Shown here: in pieces, positions 46,033-53,946 of the stretch
Layout: the number at the start of each line of letters is the position of its first letter
How positions within the stretch are numbered: the first letter of the stretch is position 1
Notes under the pieces: generated by a model
The model's input: only the letters and a program-made list of their open reading frames with translations
Databases searched by the model: none
What the model was told of the DNA's origin: nothing
Assembly (NCBI GenBank): GCA_029101345.1
Contig: JAQXQU010000113.1
Coordinates: forward strand, 1 to 61,007
Source: Erysipelotrichaceae bacterium
GTDB taxonomy: Bacteria > Bacillota_I > Bacilli_A > Erysipelotrichales > Erysipelotrichaceae
Direction: 5' to 3'
DNA: 61,007 bases
Made by a program: the position numbers and the translations under genes

Positions 46033-46053
46033 AAAGGCCCAATTCGGGCTTTT
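46033..46053 (+). terminator. Terminator after the Mrp/ApbC gene
   Basis: 8-bp stem with one G-T pair (46033-46040 with 46046-46053), followed by CTTT. Confidence 0.7.
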
Positions 46054-46424
46054 TCTTTAGGATCCTGATACCAAAGCGGAATAGTGATTAAGCCTAGAAG
46101 GCAGCAGGCGTAAATGAAAGGAGTATTCCAAAATCAAGTAAAAATTGGCATGTTACATAAAGAGCCGCAATGCATTGCTGATACTTTACATTTTTTCTGT
46201 GAAACAGAGAAAATGAAACAATTTTGGAAATATCATGACAGAACATATATAATAGTTTGTAAGAATTAACGTATTTGCTGTGTTCGTACATTTTTATTCA
46301 CAAAGGTATATTTGAAATAATAATTGCAATCGACACGGATAAAGGGATTTTATTGTTCCTAATACCTGACTACCCAACAGGCAAAAGAGTGGAATCCTGC
46401 TTTAAAGAATCAGGTGGCGAAATA
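46054..46424 (+). other. Non-coding or decayed stretch before the HTH remnant
   Basis: No convincing gene. A 51-codon frame (46114-46269) with a fair AAAGGAG only after its start, and weak open frames on the minus strand, are not supported. A promoter-like pair lies at 46224-46253. The stretch looks like the left flank of an acquired patch. Confidence 0.5.
46224..46253 (+). promoter_or_regulatory. Probable promoter of the HTH-lipoprotein patch
   Basis: TTGGAA (46224-46229), 18 bp, TATAAT (46248-46253), about 170 bp before the HTH remnant. Confidence 0.5.
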
Positions 46425-46609
46425 ATGGCTTTAAAAGGAACGCATGTCACACAGCAGGAAAAGATGTGGCAGCTGTATCAAGATGGAAACAGCTTTGCCA
46501 AGATCAAAAAGAAGTTGCACCATAGCCCGAAACCGTTTCCCGCTATGTGCATGAACATGAAGCCGCTGTAAATGCGGTGCGCGTTGTAATTGATGCGCAG
46601 AATACATAA
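46425..46609 (+). pseudogene. Frameshifted small helix-turn-helix protein
   Basis: The first frame from ATG 46425 gives MALKGTHVTQQEKMWQLYQDG, then SFAKIKKKLHHSP, an HTH beginning. It then loses sense (PFPAMCMNMKPL, stop at 46570). From about 46535 a shifted frame restores VSRYVHEHEAAVNAVRVV and ends at 46607-46609. Joined, the reading is a simple HTH of resolvase/terminase-like style (K-K-L-H-x-S-P-x-T-V-S-R-Y-V). One missing base near 46531-46535 explains it. GC and codon use differ from the neighbours, as in the lipoprotein 19 bp downstream. Either a true lesion or a sequencing error. Confidence 0.7.
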
Positions 46610-46628
46610 AAGAAAGAGGCAAAACACA

Positions 46629-47291
46629 ATGAAAAAATGGATTGCGCTGCTTTTGGCGGCGGCACTGTGCCTGATCCTTACGGCTTGCGGCGATGACAAG
46701 ACGGAAGAAAATCCGGGCACAGTCCAAGAACAGACCACTGCTGATTCCCTGCAGGATACAGGCACATCGAGCAGTGCCGAGTTAACGGAGCAGACCGTTG
46801 AAATCACCTTGGATAACTGGCAGGATTATTTTGAATTTCGCCCTGATGTACATGTACTCAAAGACTCTAATAATGAAATTAGGGGAATGCAGGTGATTTT
46901 TAAGTTTTTTCCCAAGGAAGCTATTGCAGAAAATATCGTCGATGTCGGAGAGGATGATGAGCGAATTGTATTCGATGCGCAGTATATCGACCCCTATGCT
47001 TGTGTCTTCAGCTACGATTTGAATACACAAAAGTTGACGATCGGTGAATATGCAGAGGATAGTTCCACTTATAGTGCAGACGATTTATTACCGTCTGAGG
47101 ACTGGAGTGGAACATACGACAGCATTTATAACGGTGCTTATTTCCCGACAGATGGGTTTAGGCTAAATATGTATCCGCTGAACAAATATGACGACTGCAC
47201 AGTAACGGACGCTATCATTGAATCTTACGGATACGCGTATTCGTCCGTTGAAATTACCCGAATTAAAGGTACTGTAACGATTCTAAAGTGA
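46629..47291 (+). CDS. Hypothetical lipoprotein, compositionally foreign
   Basis: 220 residues. Lipoprotein signal with LILTAC (Cys at 20), then a low-complexity Thr/Ser/Glu/Gln linker (about 25-55) and a soluble domain starting ITLDNWQDYFEF. The domain is not assigned a function. Codon use (GCG, CGC, CTG, ACG) is unlike the flanking genes, suggesting recent transfer from a higher-GC relative such as a clostridial gut bacterium. AGAAAGAGG sets the start; an earlier ATG at 46590 is inside the HTH remnant. Ends at a strong terminator. Confidence 0.8.
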   Translation: MKKWIALLLAAALCLILTACGDDKTEENPGTVQEQTTADSLQDTGTSSSAELTEQTVEITLDNWQDYFEFRPDVHVLKDSNNEIRGMQVIFKFFPKEAIAENIVDVGEDDERIVFDAQYIDPYACVFSYDLNTQKLTIGEYAEDSSTYSADDLLPSEDWSGTYDSIYNGAYFPTDGFRLNMYPLNKYDDCTVTDAIIESYGYAYSSVEITRIKGTVTILK

Positions 47292-47297
47292 ATACAG

Positions 47298-47321
47298 GGA
47301 GCGGGGCGTATGTCCCGCTCC
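47298..47321 (+). terminator. Terminator after the lipoprotein gene
   Basis: 8-bp GC-rich stem GGAGCGGG/CCCGCTCC, 8-nt loop, TTTTCC tail. Its GC richness matches the foreign patch. Confidence 0.85.
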
Positions 47322-47591
47322 TTTTCCTATCTGTTTCATTGGGGTATGGCCTATTGGTTAACAGTGGTTGAAGCTGCCTGCCATCTTCTTTTCCTTGGTG
47401 GTAAGCCTTTAGGCAATCATCATAGGTCCTTGACTATTTGATGAGATAACTATTTGCATCATTTATACGCAAAGCATTTTCATTATTCAAATGCCATCTA
47501 AAAAAATCCTCCAGATCTTATGCAGATGCTTGGAGGATATGATGGATAACAAAGGTTTTTATTTCCTTGAAAGGGTTAACTCCAAAGGACT
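47322..47591. other. Intergenic region with no gene, ending the foreign patch
   Basis: No supported coding frame. It contains the minus-strand terminator at 47506-47538 and otherwise featureless AT-rich sequence. Confidence 0.6.
47506..47538 (-). terminator. Terminator of the minus-strand 254-residue gene
   Basis: 8-bp outer stem (47506-47513 with 47531-47538), an inner partly paired loop, and a seven-T tract on the minus strand. It is 54 bp beyond the stop codon. Confidence 0.75.
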
Positions 47592-48356
47592 TTATTTGTT
47601 GTAATAGGAGTGTTCCTTGGTTGAAAGGTCGGCATTGATATAAGCATACATTTCAATGACGTCGCCAACTGCAGGCACTTTTGGAAGAAGTGAAGAGGCT
47701 AAGACCGCAGTAAGTTCCAAATCGCCAACCATTGTCTTCATGATGACAATTGGTATTTCCTTTTCAGCCAGATTTATGGTGTGGTAATTAATGCTTTTGA
47801 TCTTCCCGATGACATAGGTGTAGACATCATGATCACCAAAAAGGGAACTAGGGGCAGTGAAGTTGTCTTTGAATTTGATGCTATCCAAACCCTTTTCCTT
47901 ATTGAGAGCTTCAATGTTGTCATGGATTTCAATATCAAAAGGGAAAGCGGTCATGGAGACATCATAGCTTCCGCCAACAAGCTTTCCTTTGATGACTGTG
48001 CAATTGACAGTTTCAATTTCAAAGTGATGGCCACTATTGTCCATCACATCATAATATGATGTGATATTGCGATCGCCAATGCGATAATCAAAACTCAAAT
48101 GATTCTTGGAAGCATAAAGGGAAGTGACATCTATATCAAGTATCTCGACAAAGTCCTCATGCATCTGCATGGAAAGGACAATGCCCAAAACCCTTTTATT
48201 GTCACTGTCATTGAGTTCAGCTGTCAAATGGATGATCTTCTTGTCATCGGAAGCGAAGATGTGCTTGGCATTCTCTTCGACATAGTCAATCAACGAGGAG
48301 AGGATGTCACCTGATTCATCTTCACAGATTCCAAATGATTCAAAATGGATTGGCAT
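47592..48356 (-). CDS. Hypothetical protein (254 aa)
   Basis: 254 residues, acidic, no signal or membrane helix, family not recognised. The second half (about 180-245) has alternating strands (VYTYVIGKIKSINY, IPIVIMKTMVGDLELTAVL, VGDVIEMYAYI) like a beta-barrel or OB-type domain. The ATG has no ribosome site; a TAATAT/GATAAT box lies 6-8 nt upstream, so this may be another leaderless mRNA. Confidence 0.7.
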   Translation of the reverse strand: MPIHFESFGICEDESGDILSSLIDYVEENAKHIFASDDKKIIHLTAELNDSDNKRVLGIVLSMQMHEDFVEILDIDVTSLYASKNHLSFDYRIGDRNITSYYDVMDNSGHHFEIETVNCTVIKGKLVGGSYDVSMTAFPFDIEIHDNIEALNKEKGLDSIKFKDNFTAPSSLFGDHDVYTYVIGKIKSINYHTINLAEKEIPIVIMKTMVGDLELTAVLASSLLPKVPAVGDVIEMYAYINADLSTKEHSYYNK

Positions 48357-48362
48357 AAGAAC

Positions 48363-48370
48363 ATATTATC
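48363..48370 (-). promoter_or_regulatory. -10 region of the 254-residue gene
   Basis: Minus-strand GATAATAT (48370-48363) ends 6 nt before the ATG. Either GATAAT or TAATAT could be the hexamer. Confidence 0.4.
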
Positions 48371-48418
48371 ACAAATGATTAGGAAAGCGCTTGAAAAAGG
48401 CAATAATCAGCATAAGAA

Positions 48419-48438
48419 AAGCCCTTGAACAAGGGCTT
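48419..48438 (-). terminator. Terminator after tRNA-Gln
   Basis: 8-bp perfect stem AAGCCCTT/AAGGGCTT with a 4-nt loop, then TTCTTATG on the minus strand. Confidence 0.85.
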
Positions 48439-48449
48439 GTTTTCATCTA

Positions 48450-48525
48450 TGGCTGGGGTAGAAGGATTCGAACCTTCGAAATGACGGATTCAGAGTCCGT
48501 TGCCTTACCGCTTGGCTATACCCCA
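48450..48525 (-). tRNA. tRNA-Gln (anticodon CUG)
   Basis: 76 nt including an encoded CCA. Acceptor TGGGGTA/TACCCCA, anticodon stem ACGGA/TCCGT with loop CTCTGAA giving anticodon CTG, T-arm with GGTTCGAATCC. The U1-A72 pair is a glutamine identity feature. It decodes CAG. It stands alone, not in a tRNA array. Confidence 0.95.
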
Positions 48526-48541
48526 ATATTAGTGCTTATTT

Positions 48542-48550
48542 ATTCTAGCA
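48542..48550 (-). promoter_or_regulatory. Extended -10 promoter of tRNA-Gln
   Basis: Minus-strand TGCTAGAAT (48550-48542), placing the transcription start about 10 nt before the tRNA. Readthrough from rlmA is also possible, since no terminator is seen between. Confidence 0.5.
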
Positions 48551-48576
48551 CAAAATATTAAAAAATAAAGGATTTT

Positions 48577-49353
48577 TTACATCTTTTTATAGATGGTGAT
48601 GATAAAGGAAAAGGTGACAGCCAAATCATCCAGCTTATCAAGCTTTTCAATATCACTTCTGGCTGTCTTATGAGAGTAGGGCGTCATCATGAAAAGCTCC
48701 TTGATGGTTTCATTATCAAGAATCCTTTTATCATTTATTTCATAGCTCTTGAAAACATCAAAACCGGCAATTTCATCAATCTCTTCCTTATTAAGATAAG
48801 CCTTGTCATAAACAGCTTCCTTCAGTTCGAAAAGATGTCTGGCACCTGGCTTGATGAAGATGAAAATGCCATCCTTCTTTAAAAGTCTTCCAACTTCTTC
48901 CTTGGCCAAAGGCGCAAAGCAGGTGAGGATGCTGTCTGCGCAATGATCTTCAAGACAGGTATTGAAGATGGAAGCAAGCAGATAGAAGGAGGACTTGTCT
49001 TTTTTGGCAGCCAGTTTCAAGCCTTCTTTTGACAGGTCAATGCCGATCTTGTCTTTGACATGGAAATATGATGTGTAATAGCCTTCACCACAAGCCAAGT
49101 CAATAAGCTGCTGAGAGTTATTGCTAACAAGTATTTGATCGATTTCCCTTTTAAGGAAAGCGTAGCAGTCCTTGTTAAGAAAATGGCTGCGGGCTCTGAT
49201 CATTTGCTTCTCATCACCGGAATTCTTGCTGGGATGGGTATTGAGGTTGAGATAGCCCTCCTTGGAAAGGTCATAGGAGTGCCTGTTGATGCATTTATAG
49301 CAAGTGTTTTCCTTTATTAGGGGATTCTTGCAGATAGGACAGAGGATATTCAT
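48577..49353 (-). CDS. rlmA: 23S rRNA (guanine-N1)-methyltransferase RlmA family
   Basis: 258 residues. The N-terminal zinc finger CPICKNPL...CYKC and HSYDLSKEGYLNL are typical of RlmA, which methylates G745 or G748 of 23S rRNA; the SAM motif is LIDLACGEGYY near residue 80, followed by GIDLSKEGLKLAAK. Some paralogues give macrolide tolerance (TlrB type); position specificity cannot be told from sequence alone. No Shine-Dalgarno; TATAAT ends exactly 6 nt before the ATG. Confidence 0.9.
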   Translation of the reverse strand: MNILCPICKNPLIKENTCYKCINRHSYDLSKEGYLNLNTHPSKNSGDEKQMIRARSHFLNKDCYAFLKREIDQILVSNNSQQLIDLACGEGYYTSYFHVKDKIGIDLSKEGLKLAAKKDKSSFYLLASIFNTCLEDHCADSILTCFAPLAKEEVGRLLKKDGIFIFIKPGARHLFELKEAVYDKAYLNKEEIDEIAGFDVFKSYEINDKRILDNETIKELFMMTPYSHKTARSDIEKLDKLDDLAVTFSFIITIYKKM

Positions 49354-49359
49354 GTATAA

Positions 49360-49365
49360 ATTATA
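49360..49365 (-). promoter_or_regulatory. -10 box of a probably leaderless rlmA mRNA
   Basis: Minus-strand TATAAT (49365-49360), six bases, ATG at 49353. Confidence 0.6.
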
Positions 49366-49396
49366 GCTGGAAGGGCTAAGAAATGTCCTTGTTTCT

Positions 49397-49405
49397 TGCT
49401 ATAAT
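49397..49405 (+). promoter_or_regulatory. Extended -10 promoter of the CooC/2-HAD operon
   Basis: TGCTATAAT ends 35 bp before the first gene, leaving a short leader with GAGG. It lies back-to-back with the rlmA promoter. Confidence 0.6.
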
Positions 49406-49440
49406 ATTGTCATTAGCAGTAGAAATGAGGTTTTACAATA

Positions 49441-50211
49441 ATGGAAAATGGAGCAAAGATCATTGCACTTTGCGGAAAAGGCGGTGTCGGCAAGACATCC
49501 CTTTCGGCAGCAATCATCAAAACTCTGCTGGATGCTCACCCTGACAAAAGAGTTCTGGCAATTGACGCCGATCCTTCTGTTGGACTAGCAACAGCACTAG
49601 GTGTCAAGGAGAATGGTACAATCAATGACATTCGCGAAGAGTTCATCCAAATGGCGGATAGTGGCAGTGAAGATAATGCCTTGGCCATGTTGGCAAGAGC
49701 TAAATCCATGATTCTTGATGAACTGGTGGAGGAAGGCAATCTGGCTTTTTTGGCTATTGGCCGTCCTGAGTCTGCGGGCTGCTATTGCAGTGTCAATGAT
49801 TATCTGCGTGATTTGATAACAATGGTTGCGGACAAATTCGATTTTGTTGTCATTGATGGGGAAGCTGGCATTGAACAGATCAATCGCCGGGTTATGGACA
49901 AGGTCAATTATCTGCTTCTTGTTTCTGATGCATCAAGGAAGGGTCTTGATGTCATCAGCAAGATCAAGGATGTTGGTGACAAGCTGCTGGAATATGAAAA
50001 ATGCGGGGCAGTCATCAATCGCCTGGATGATTTGTCAGTTGCTGAAAGGATTGAGACAGGCAAGATGGAAATCCTGACGGTTATTGGCAGTGATAATGAA
50101 TTGGCACGCTATGATATTGAAGGCAAATCAATCCTTGAACTCCCTGCTGATGCCAAGATCATCAAGGGTGCTAAGGAAATATTAAGGAAAATGGATATCG
50201 AGGTAGCATAA
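49441..50211 (+). CDS. CooC-like nickel/Fe-S maturation ATPase
   Basis: 256 residues of the SIMIBI/MinD class. Deviant Walker A LCGKGGVGKTSLS at residues 10-22, DADPSVGLATALG near 41 and the CooC signature GRPESAGCYCSVNDYLR near 103, where a CxC pair binds metal across the dimer, then VVIDGEAGIEQINR near 136. CooC proteins load nickel or aid cluster assembly in carbon monoxide dehydrogenase/acetyl-CoA synthase. No CODH gene is here, so the client is probably in this operon. It shares one base with the next start (TAATG). Confidence 0.88.
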   Translation: MENGAKIIALCGKGGVGKTSLSAAIIKTLLDAHPDKRVLAIDADPSVGLATALGVKENGTINDIREEFIQMADSGSEDNALAMLARAKSMILDELVEEGNLAFLAIGRPESAGCYCSVNDYLRDLITMVADKFDFVVIDGEAGIEQINRRVMDKVNYLLLVSDASRKGLDVISKIKDVGDKLLEYEKCGAVINRLDDLSVAERIETGKMEILTVIGSDNELARYDIEGKSILELPADAKIIKGAKEILRKMDIEVA

Positions 50212-51395
50212 TGAAAGATCTGAAACACCTGTATTATTTTGAAAAGCTTCTGGAAGATGCCGATAACGAACTGGTAAGAAAAGGCAAGGATGAGGGACTC
50301 AAATGCATTGCCACCACCTGTGAGAATGTACCGGAACCTCTGATCAATCTGCCTGGTACTTTCTCAGTACGCCTAAGGGCGCCAAGAAGCTCTTCACTTG
50401 AGATGGGAACTTATTATATGACAAGCTTCCTATGCGAATATTCAAGAGCTCTGCTTGAAAGGGCAATTGAAGGTGGTTTTGAATTTACGGATTGCATTAT
50501 CTGTCCTGATGGCTGTTCGATGATCAACCGCTGTGTTGAGAATATGGAACTATTGAAGACCATGTCTGGCAAGGATTTCTTCTATGAATATATGGAAATC
50601 CCAATGAAAGCTGATGATAATGGACTATTCCTCTATAAGATCCAATGTGAAAACCACATCCTGAAACCTTTGAAGGAGAAGTTTGGCATTGATGTCTCAG
50701 ATCAGGCAATCAGGGAAGCTGTCAAACAGCACAATCGCATATGTGAACTGATAAGGGAAATAGGTGAATACCGCAAGGAAGAAAAGCCAAGAATCACTGG
50801 TTATGAATATCATATTCTGACGATGGCAACCTATGTAGCTCCGAAACATCTTCTGATTGAAAAGCTGGAAGAAACTTTGGAAGAAGTCAAAAACCGGATT
50901 CCTGATGACAAGGCCTTTCGGGCAAGAGTGGTACTGGTGGGCTCAGAAGTTGATGATGTTGATGTTGTCAAGCTGATAGAGGATTCTGGTGCCTATGTCT
51001 GTGCTGACCGCTTCTGTTATGGTTCTTTCCCAGGAAGAGATGTCATTGAACTGAATGACGATGAAGACGCACTAACCCAGCTCTGTCGCCAATATATGAA
51101 TCGAGGCCAATGCCCACGTTATATGAATCAGGCCAAGATGGTAGGAAGAAGAGCCTATGTCGCTGCTCTGGCCAAAGAGTACAAAGCCGATGGCATCATC
51201 TATGAACAGATGAAATTCTGTGATCCATGGGCTTATGAAAGAATGATGGGAACAGCCATCCTGCGTGATGATTACCATTATCCGGTTCTTTCAGTTGATC
51301 GTCCTTATTCAGTAGGAACTTCAGGTCAGCTCAGGACCAGAGTCCAGGCTTTTGTAGAAAGCATTGAAATCAAGAAGATCCAAGGAGGCAAATAA
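50211..51395 (+). CDS. 2-hydroxyacyl-CoA dehydratase-family subunit (HgdB/DCCP-like)
   Basis: 394 residues. The dehydratase D-component fold is indicated by CENVPEPLI near residue 37, a CIICPDGCSMINRC cluster region near 95-108, VGSEVDDVD near 244, ADRFCYGS near 266 and EQMKFCDPWAYER near 333. In this family three cysteines hold a [4Fe-4S] cluster (or a double-cubane cluster in DCCP) reduced by an ATP-driven activase. More cysteines occur near 95-108 than the usual C-D-x-x, so the cluster type is uncertain. Overlaps both neighbours by one base. Confidence 0.85.
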   Translation: MKDLKHLYYFEKLLEDADNELVRKGKDEGLKCIATTCENVPEPLINLPGTFSVRLRAPRSSSLEMGTYYMTSFLCEYSRALLERAIEGGFEFTDCIICPDGCSMINRCVENMELLKTMSGKDFFYEYMEIPMKADDNGLFLYKIQCENHILKPLKEKFGIDVSDQAIREAVKQHNRICELIREIGEYRKEEKPRITGYEYHILTMATYVAPKHLLIEKLEETLEEVKNRIPDDKAFRARVVLVGSEVDDVDVVKLIEDSGAYVCADRFCYGSFPGRDVIELNDDEDALTQLCRQYMNRGQCPRYMNQAKMVGRRAYVAALAKEYKADGIIYEQMKFCDPWAYERMMGTAILRDDYHYPVLSVDRPYSVGTSGQLRTRVQAFVESIEIKKIQGGK

Positions 51396-52969
51396 TGCAA
51401 GTAGCAAGTGAAAACAAGATTGGCGCTGATAATCTTGGACGTTTCTATACTGACGGCAAGGTACGCAATCGCCGGGAATGGCGTGGTCTTAAGGATACCT
51501 TATATGATTATTGGAAGTGGTTGGGAATCATGAAGATTCTGGCTGGTTTTATAATCAAGCCTCGCAATATCAAAGCCTTCTTCCGTTATCGCTGGATGGC
51601 CAATTACCTTGGTGTTCCAATGATGGTTGACCGTCATACCCAAGGCTTAAGAGGGCCATATCTGCGTATTGCCCATACTGAATTTGATCTGGTAGTAGCC
51701 GATGTCGCCAAACTGTTGGACAATCTGTTTAGAGGCGACCGTCATGTCGGCAATGATAAAGAATTCTCCAAAAAAGTGGTTCTGGAAGATGAAAATGAAA
51801 TGACTGTCTTCATGATGGGCTTTCCTGATCTCAAGGGCTTATCAAGAGAAACGCCGGCTGTCTATGTTTCAGTTCTTTTGAATCAGCATGCGGCTGAACA
51901 TTATATAGATACTGCCCAGGAATTTGGCTTGGCAGGTGATGTCTGTCCAATGCCGGAAGCAGAAGCCGGTGTCTCCATTGAGGATGATTTCCCAGTTCTT
52001 GGAGCCTGTGCCGTCCAATGCAATACCACTTGTGATGGTTCCCTGATGGGCAATGGTGTCATTTCCAAGCGTTTGGAACTTGAAGAAGGCATTCCTTGTT
52101 TCCAGCTGGCTACGCCGCTTCGCCATCGTGAAGATGATGTCCAGCAATATGCAGCTAATGAAATGGCTAACTGCATCCGTTTCATCGAAGAGAATACAGG
52201 ATCCAAATGGGATTGGGACTACTATTTTGAATGTGCTAAGCGTGTCAATGAATCAACCAGACATCGTCAATACTGGCTGGAGATGAACAAGAGCGATTAT
52301 CCTCAGGTCTTTGGCTCAAATCTTGCCTTATATACAGAAACCAACTATATGGCCATTTGTGGAAAGATTCCGGACTTTGTGGAAGCTGACCGCAAGATTA
52401 CTGCTATTGCTGAAAAGGCCTACCAGGAAAAGAAGATGGCTGTCAAGGAATATCGCCATCGGGCAATTGTCTGGGGTGTCCAGTCCCACTTCTACTTTGA
52501 TTTCCTCATCTGGTTGCAGAACTGCTGGGGCATCATTCCTTTGACTGATATGCTGTCAATGGTTTCAACCAGAGTCCTTTGTGAAGAAAATACCCCTGAA
52601 GGTAGAGAAAAGGCCATGCTTGATATGGCATGGCTGAATGAAAACATGATCATGCGCAATCGTACTCATGGTGGCTATAAGGTTCTTCTTGATGAATTGT
52701 TTGAGTTCTGCGAGGAATTCAGAGCTGATACTGTCATTCTTTGGGAACATATGGCCTGCAAGGCACTGGATGGCATGCATGGACAGTTTGAAGAAAAAGC
52801 CAGACAGAAGGGCATTCATCTGATTTGGGTTGGTCATGATCTTTTTGATCCAAGAATCATTTCCCGTCAAGGAGTCAGAGACCAGGTCAATAACTATATG
52901 CGTTCAGTCATGCGTGAAGAACCGCTTGATCCAAGTCTGGAAGTATTGAATGATGAGAATTCATGGTAA
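51395..52969 (+). CDS. 2-hydroxyacyl-CoA dehydratase-family subunit, large
   Basis: 524 residues, longer than classical HgdA/FldB (about 400-480). Family features are the DVCPMPEAE...GACAVQCNTTCDGS cysteine region near 190-215 and the C-terminal EHMACKALDGM near 450, plus HLIWVGHDLFDP. An N-terminal ~100-residue basic region (IMKILAGFIIKPRNIKAFFRYRW) is not in the classical subunits. With the upstream subunit it probably forms a heterodimer. Fifteen bases separate it from the activase gene. Substrate unknown; no acyl-CoA ligase or transferase is near. Confidence 0.85.
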   Translation: MQVASENKIGADNLGRFYTDGKVRNRREWRGLKDTLYDYWKWLGIMKILAGFIIKPRNIKAFFRYRWMANYLGVPMMVDRHTQGLRGPYLRIAHTEFDLVVADVAKLLDNLFRGDRHVGNDKEFSKKVVLEDENEMTVFMMGFPDLKGLSRETPAVYVSVLLNQHAAEHYIDTAQEFGLAGDVCPMPEAEAGVSIEDDFPVLGACAVQCNTTCDGSLMGNGVISKRLELEEGIPCFQLATPLRHREDDVQQYAANEMANCIRFIEENTGSKWDWDYYFECAKRVNESTRHRQYWLEMNKSDYPQVFGSNLALYTETNYMAICGKIPDFVEADRKITAIAEKAYQEKKMAVKEYRHRAIVWGVQSHFYFDFLIWLQNCWGIIPLTDMLSMVSTRVLCEENTPEGREKAMLDMAWLNENMIMRNRTHGGYKVLLDELFEFCEEFRADTVILWEHMACKALDGMHGQFEEKARQKGIHLIWVGHDLFDPRIISRQGVRDQVNNYMRSVMREEPLDPSLEVLNDENSW

Positions 52970-52984
52970 GAGAGGTAGAATAAT

Positions 52985-53779
52985 ATGAAATATTTTGGTG
53001 GATGTGATTCCGGCAGTACTTATACAAAATGTGTCATTATTGATGAAAATGGCAGGATGGTAGCCAATGTGACTTTAAAAAGCCGCATCAATTCAGTCCT
53101 TTCAGCCAAGGAATCGCTTGAGATGGCCGTTAGCCAGGTTGAAGACTTGAAGAGTGCTGAAGATCTGGCATATCTTGTTGGTACAGGCTATGGTCGAAAC
53201 AAGGTACCATTTGCGGATGAGAACATTTCGGAAATCAGCTGTCATGCCATGGGTGTGCATGTGGCTGATCCAAAAGTCAAGGCCATCATTGATATCGGTG
53301 GCCAGGATGTCAAGGGCATTAATGTCGATAGTGACGGAACAGTCTTGAACTTTGCCATGAATGACAAGTGTTCAGCTGGTACCGGCCGCTTCTTTGAAGC
53401 AATGGCCAGAGCCTTTGAAATGGATCTTGATGAATTCTCCAAGCTTTCACTTAAAGCAAAGAATATCATCCCTATTACTGCCCAATGTACAGTTTTTGCC
53501 GAATCGGAAGTCATCTCACTTGTTGGCGAAGGCAAGCCAATGGATGAAATAGCTGCAGGCATTGAATTGTCAGTTGCCAAGCGTTGCTTTGTCATGGCTA
53601 AGAAGGCTGGAGCAGTTGACAATGTGGCTTTGACTGGCGGTTGTGCCAAGAATGATGGCTTGAAGGCTGCAATTGAAAAGGTATTGAAGCTCAAGGTCAT
53701 TGATTTGCCAATTGATCCACAGCTGATGGGTGCCTTAGGGGCAGCTGAATTTGCAAGGCAGAAAGGAATGGATAAATAA
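52985..53779 (+). CDS. 2-hydroxyacyl-CoA dehydratase activase (HgdC-like)
   Basis: 264 residues of the ASKHA (actin-like) ATPase fold. FGGCDSGSTYTKCVII at the start binds phosphate; VGTGYGRNKV, IDIGGQDVKGI; NDKCSAGTGRFFE with Cys129 and AQCTVFAESEVISL with Cys168, the pair that would hold one [4Fe-4S] across the homodimer; and LTGGCAKNDG near 218. It injects electrons at very low potential into the two-subunit partner by ATP hydrolysis. Overlaps the small membrane-protein gene by one base. Confidence 0.93.
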   Translation: MKYFGGCDSGSTYTKCVIIDENGRMVANVTLKSRINSVLSAKESLEMAVSQVEDLKSAEDLAYLVGTGYGRNKVPFADENISEISCHAMGVHVADPKVKAIIDIGGQDVKGINVDSDGTVLNFAMNDKCSAGTGRFFEAMARAFEMDLDEFSKLSLKAKNIIPITAQCTVFAESEVISLVGEGKPMDEIAAGIELSVAKRCFVMAKKAGAVDNVALTGGCAKNDGLKAAIEKVLKLKVIDLPIDPQLMGALGAAEFARQKGMDK

Positions 53780-53946
53780 TGGGTATCTTATTATCAATCA
53801 TCAAATGGCTCATCATTATTCTGGTCATCCTGTTTGTCCTTACCTTTACAGCCTATTTCTTCAATCTCGATATGAAACTGACAGCTGCTCTTCAACCGCT
53901 CTTTGAAAAGTGGTATGACAGGCTTGAAAGAGACAAGAGACTTTAA
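53779..53946 (+). CDS. Small membrane protein (55 aa) in the 2-HAD operon
   Basis: 55 residues. One hydrophobic helix covers about residues 3-30 (ILLSIIKWLIIILVILFVLT), followed by an amphipathic, charged tail ending RLERDKRL. It overlaps the activase stop (TAATG) and the next start (TAATG), each by one base, which indicates obligatory coupling. No family recognised. It may anchor the complex at the membrane or link it to an electron donor; this is inference. Confidence 0.8.
   Translation: MGILLSIIKWLIIILVILFVLTFTAYFFNLDMKLTAALQPLFEKWYDRLERDKRL

Noticed and set aside
46114-46269. 51-codon frame in the region before the HTH remnant
   Set aside because: No ribosome site upstream of its start and no recognisable protein character; a chance frame in non-coding sequence is likelier.
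48386-48396. Palindrome AAAGCGCTTGA resembling a cre/LacI-type operator
   Set aside because: Differs from the CcpA consensus at three positions and lies between minus-strand genes with no clear promoter arrangement.
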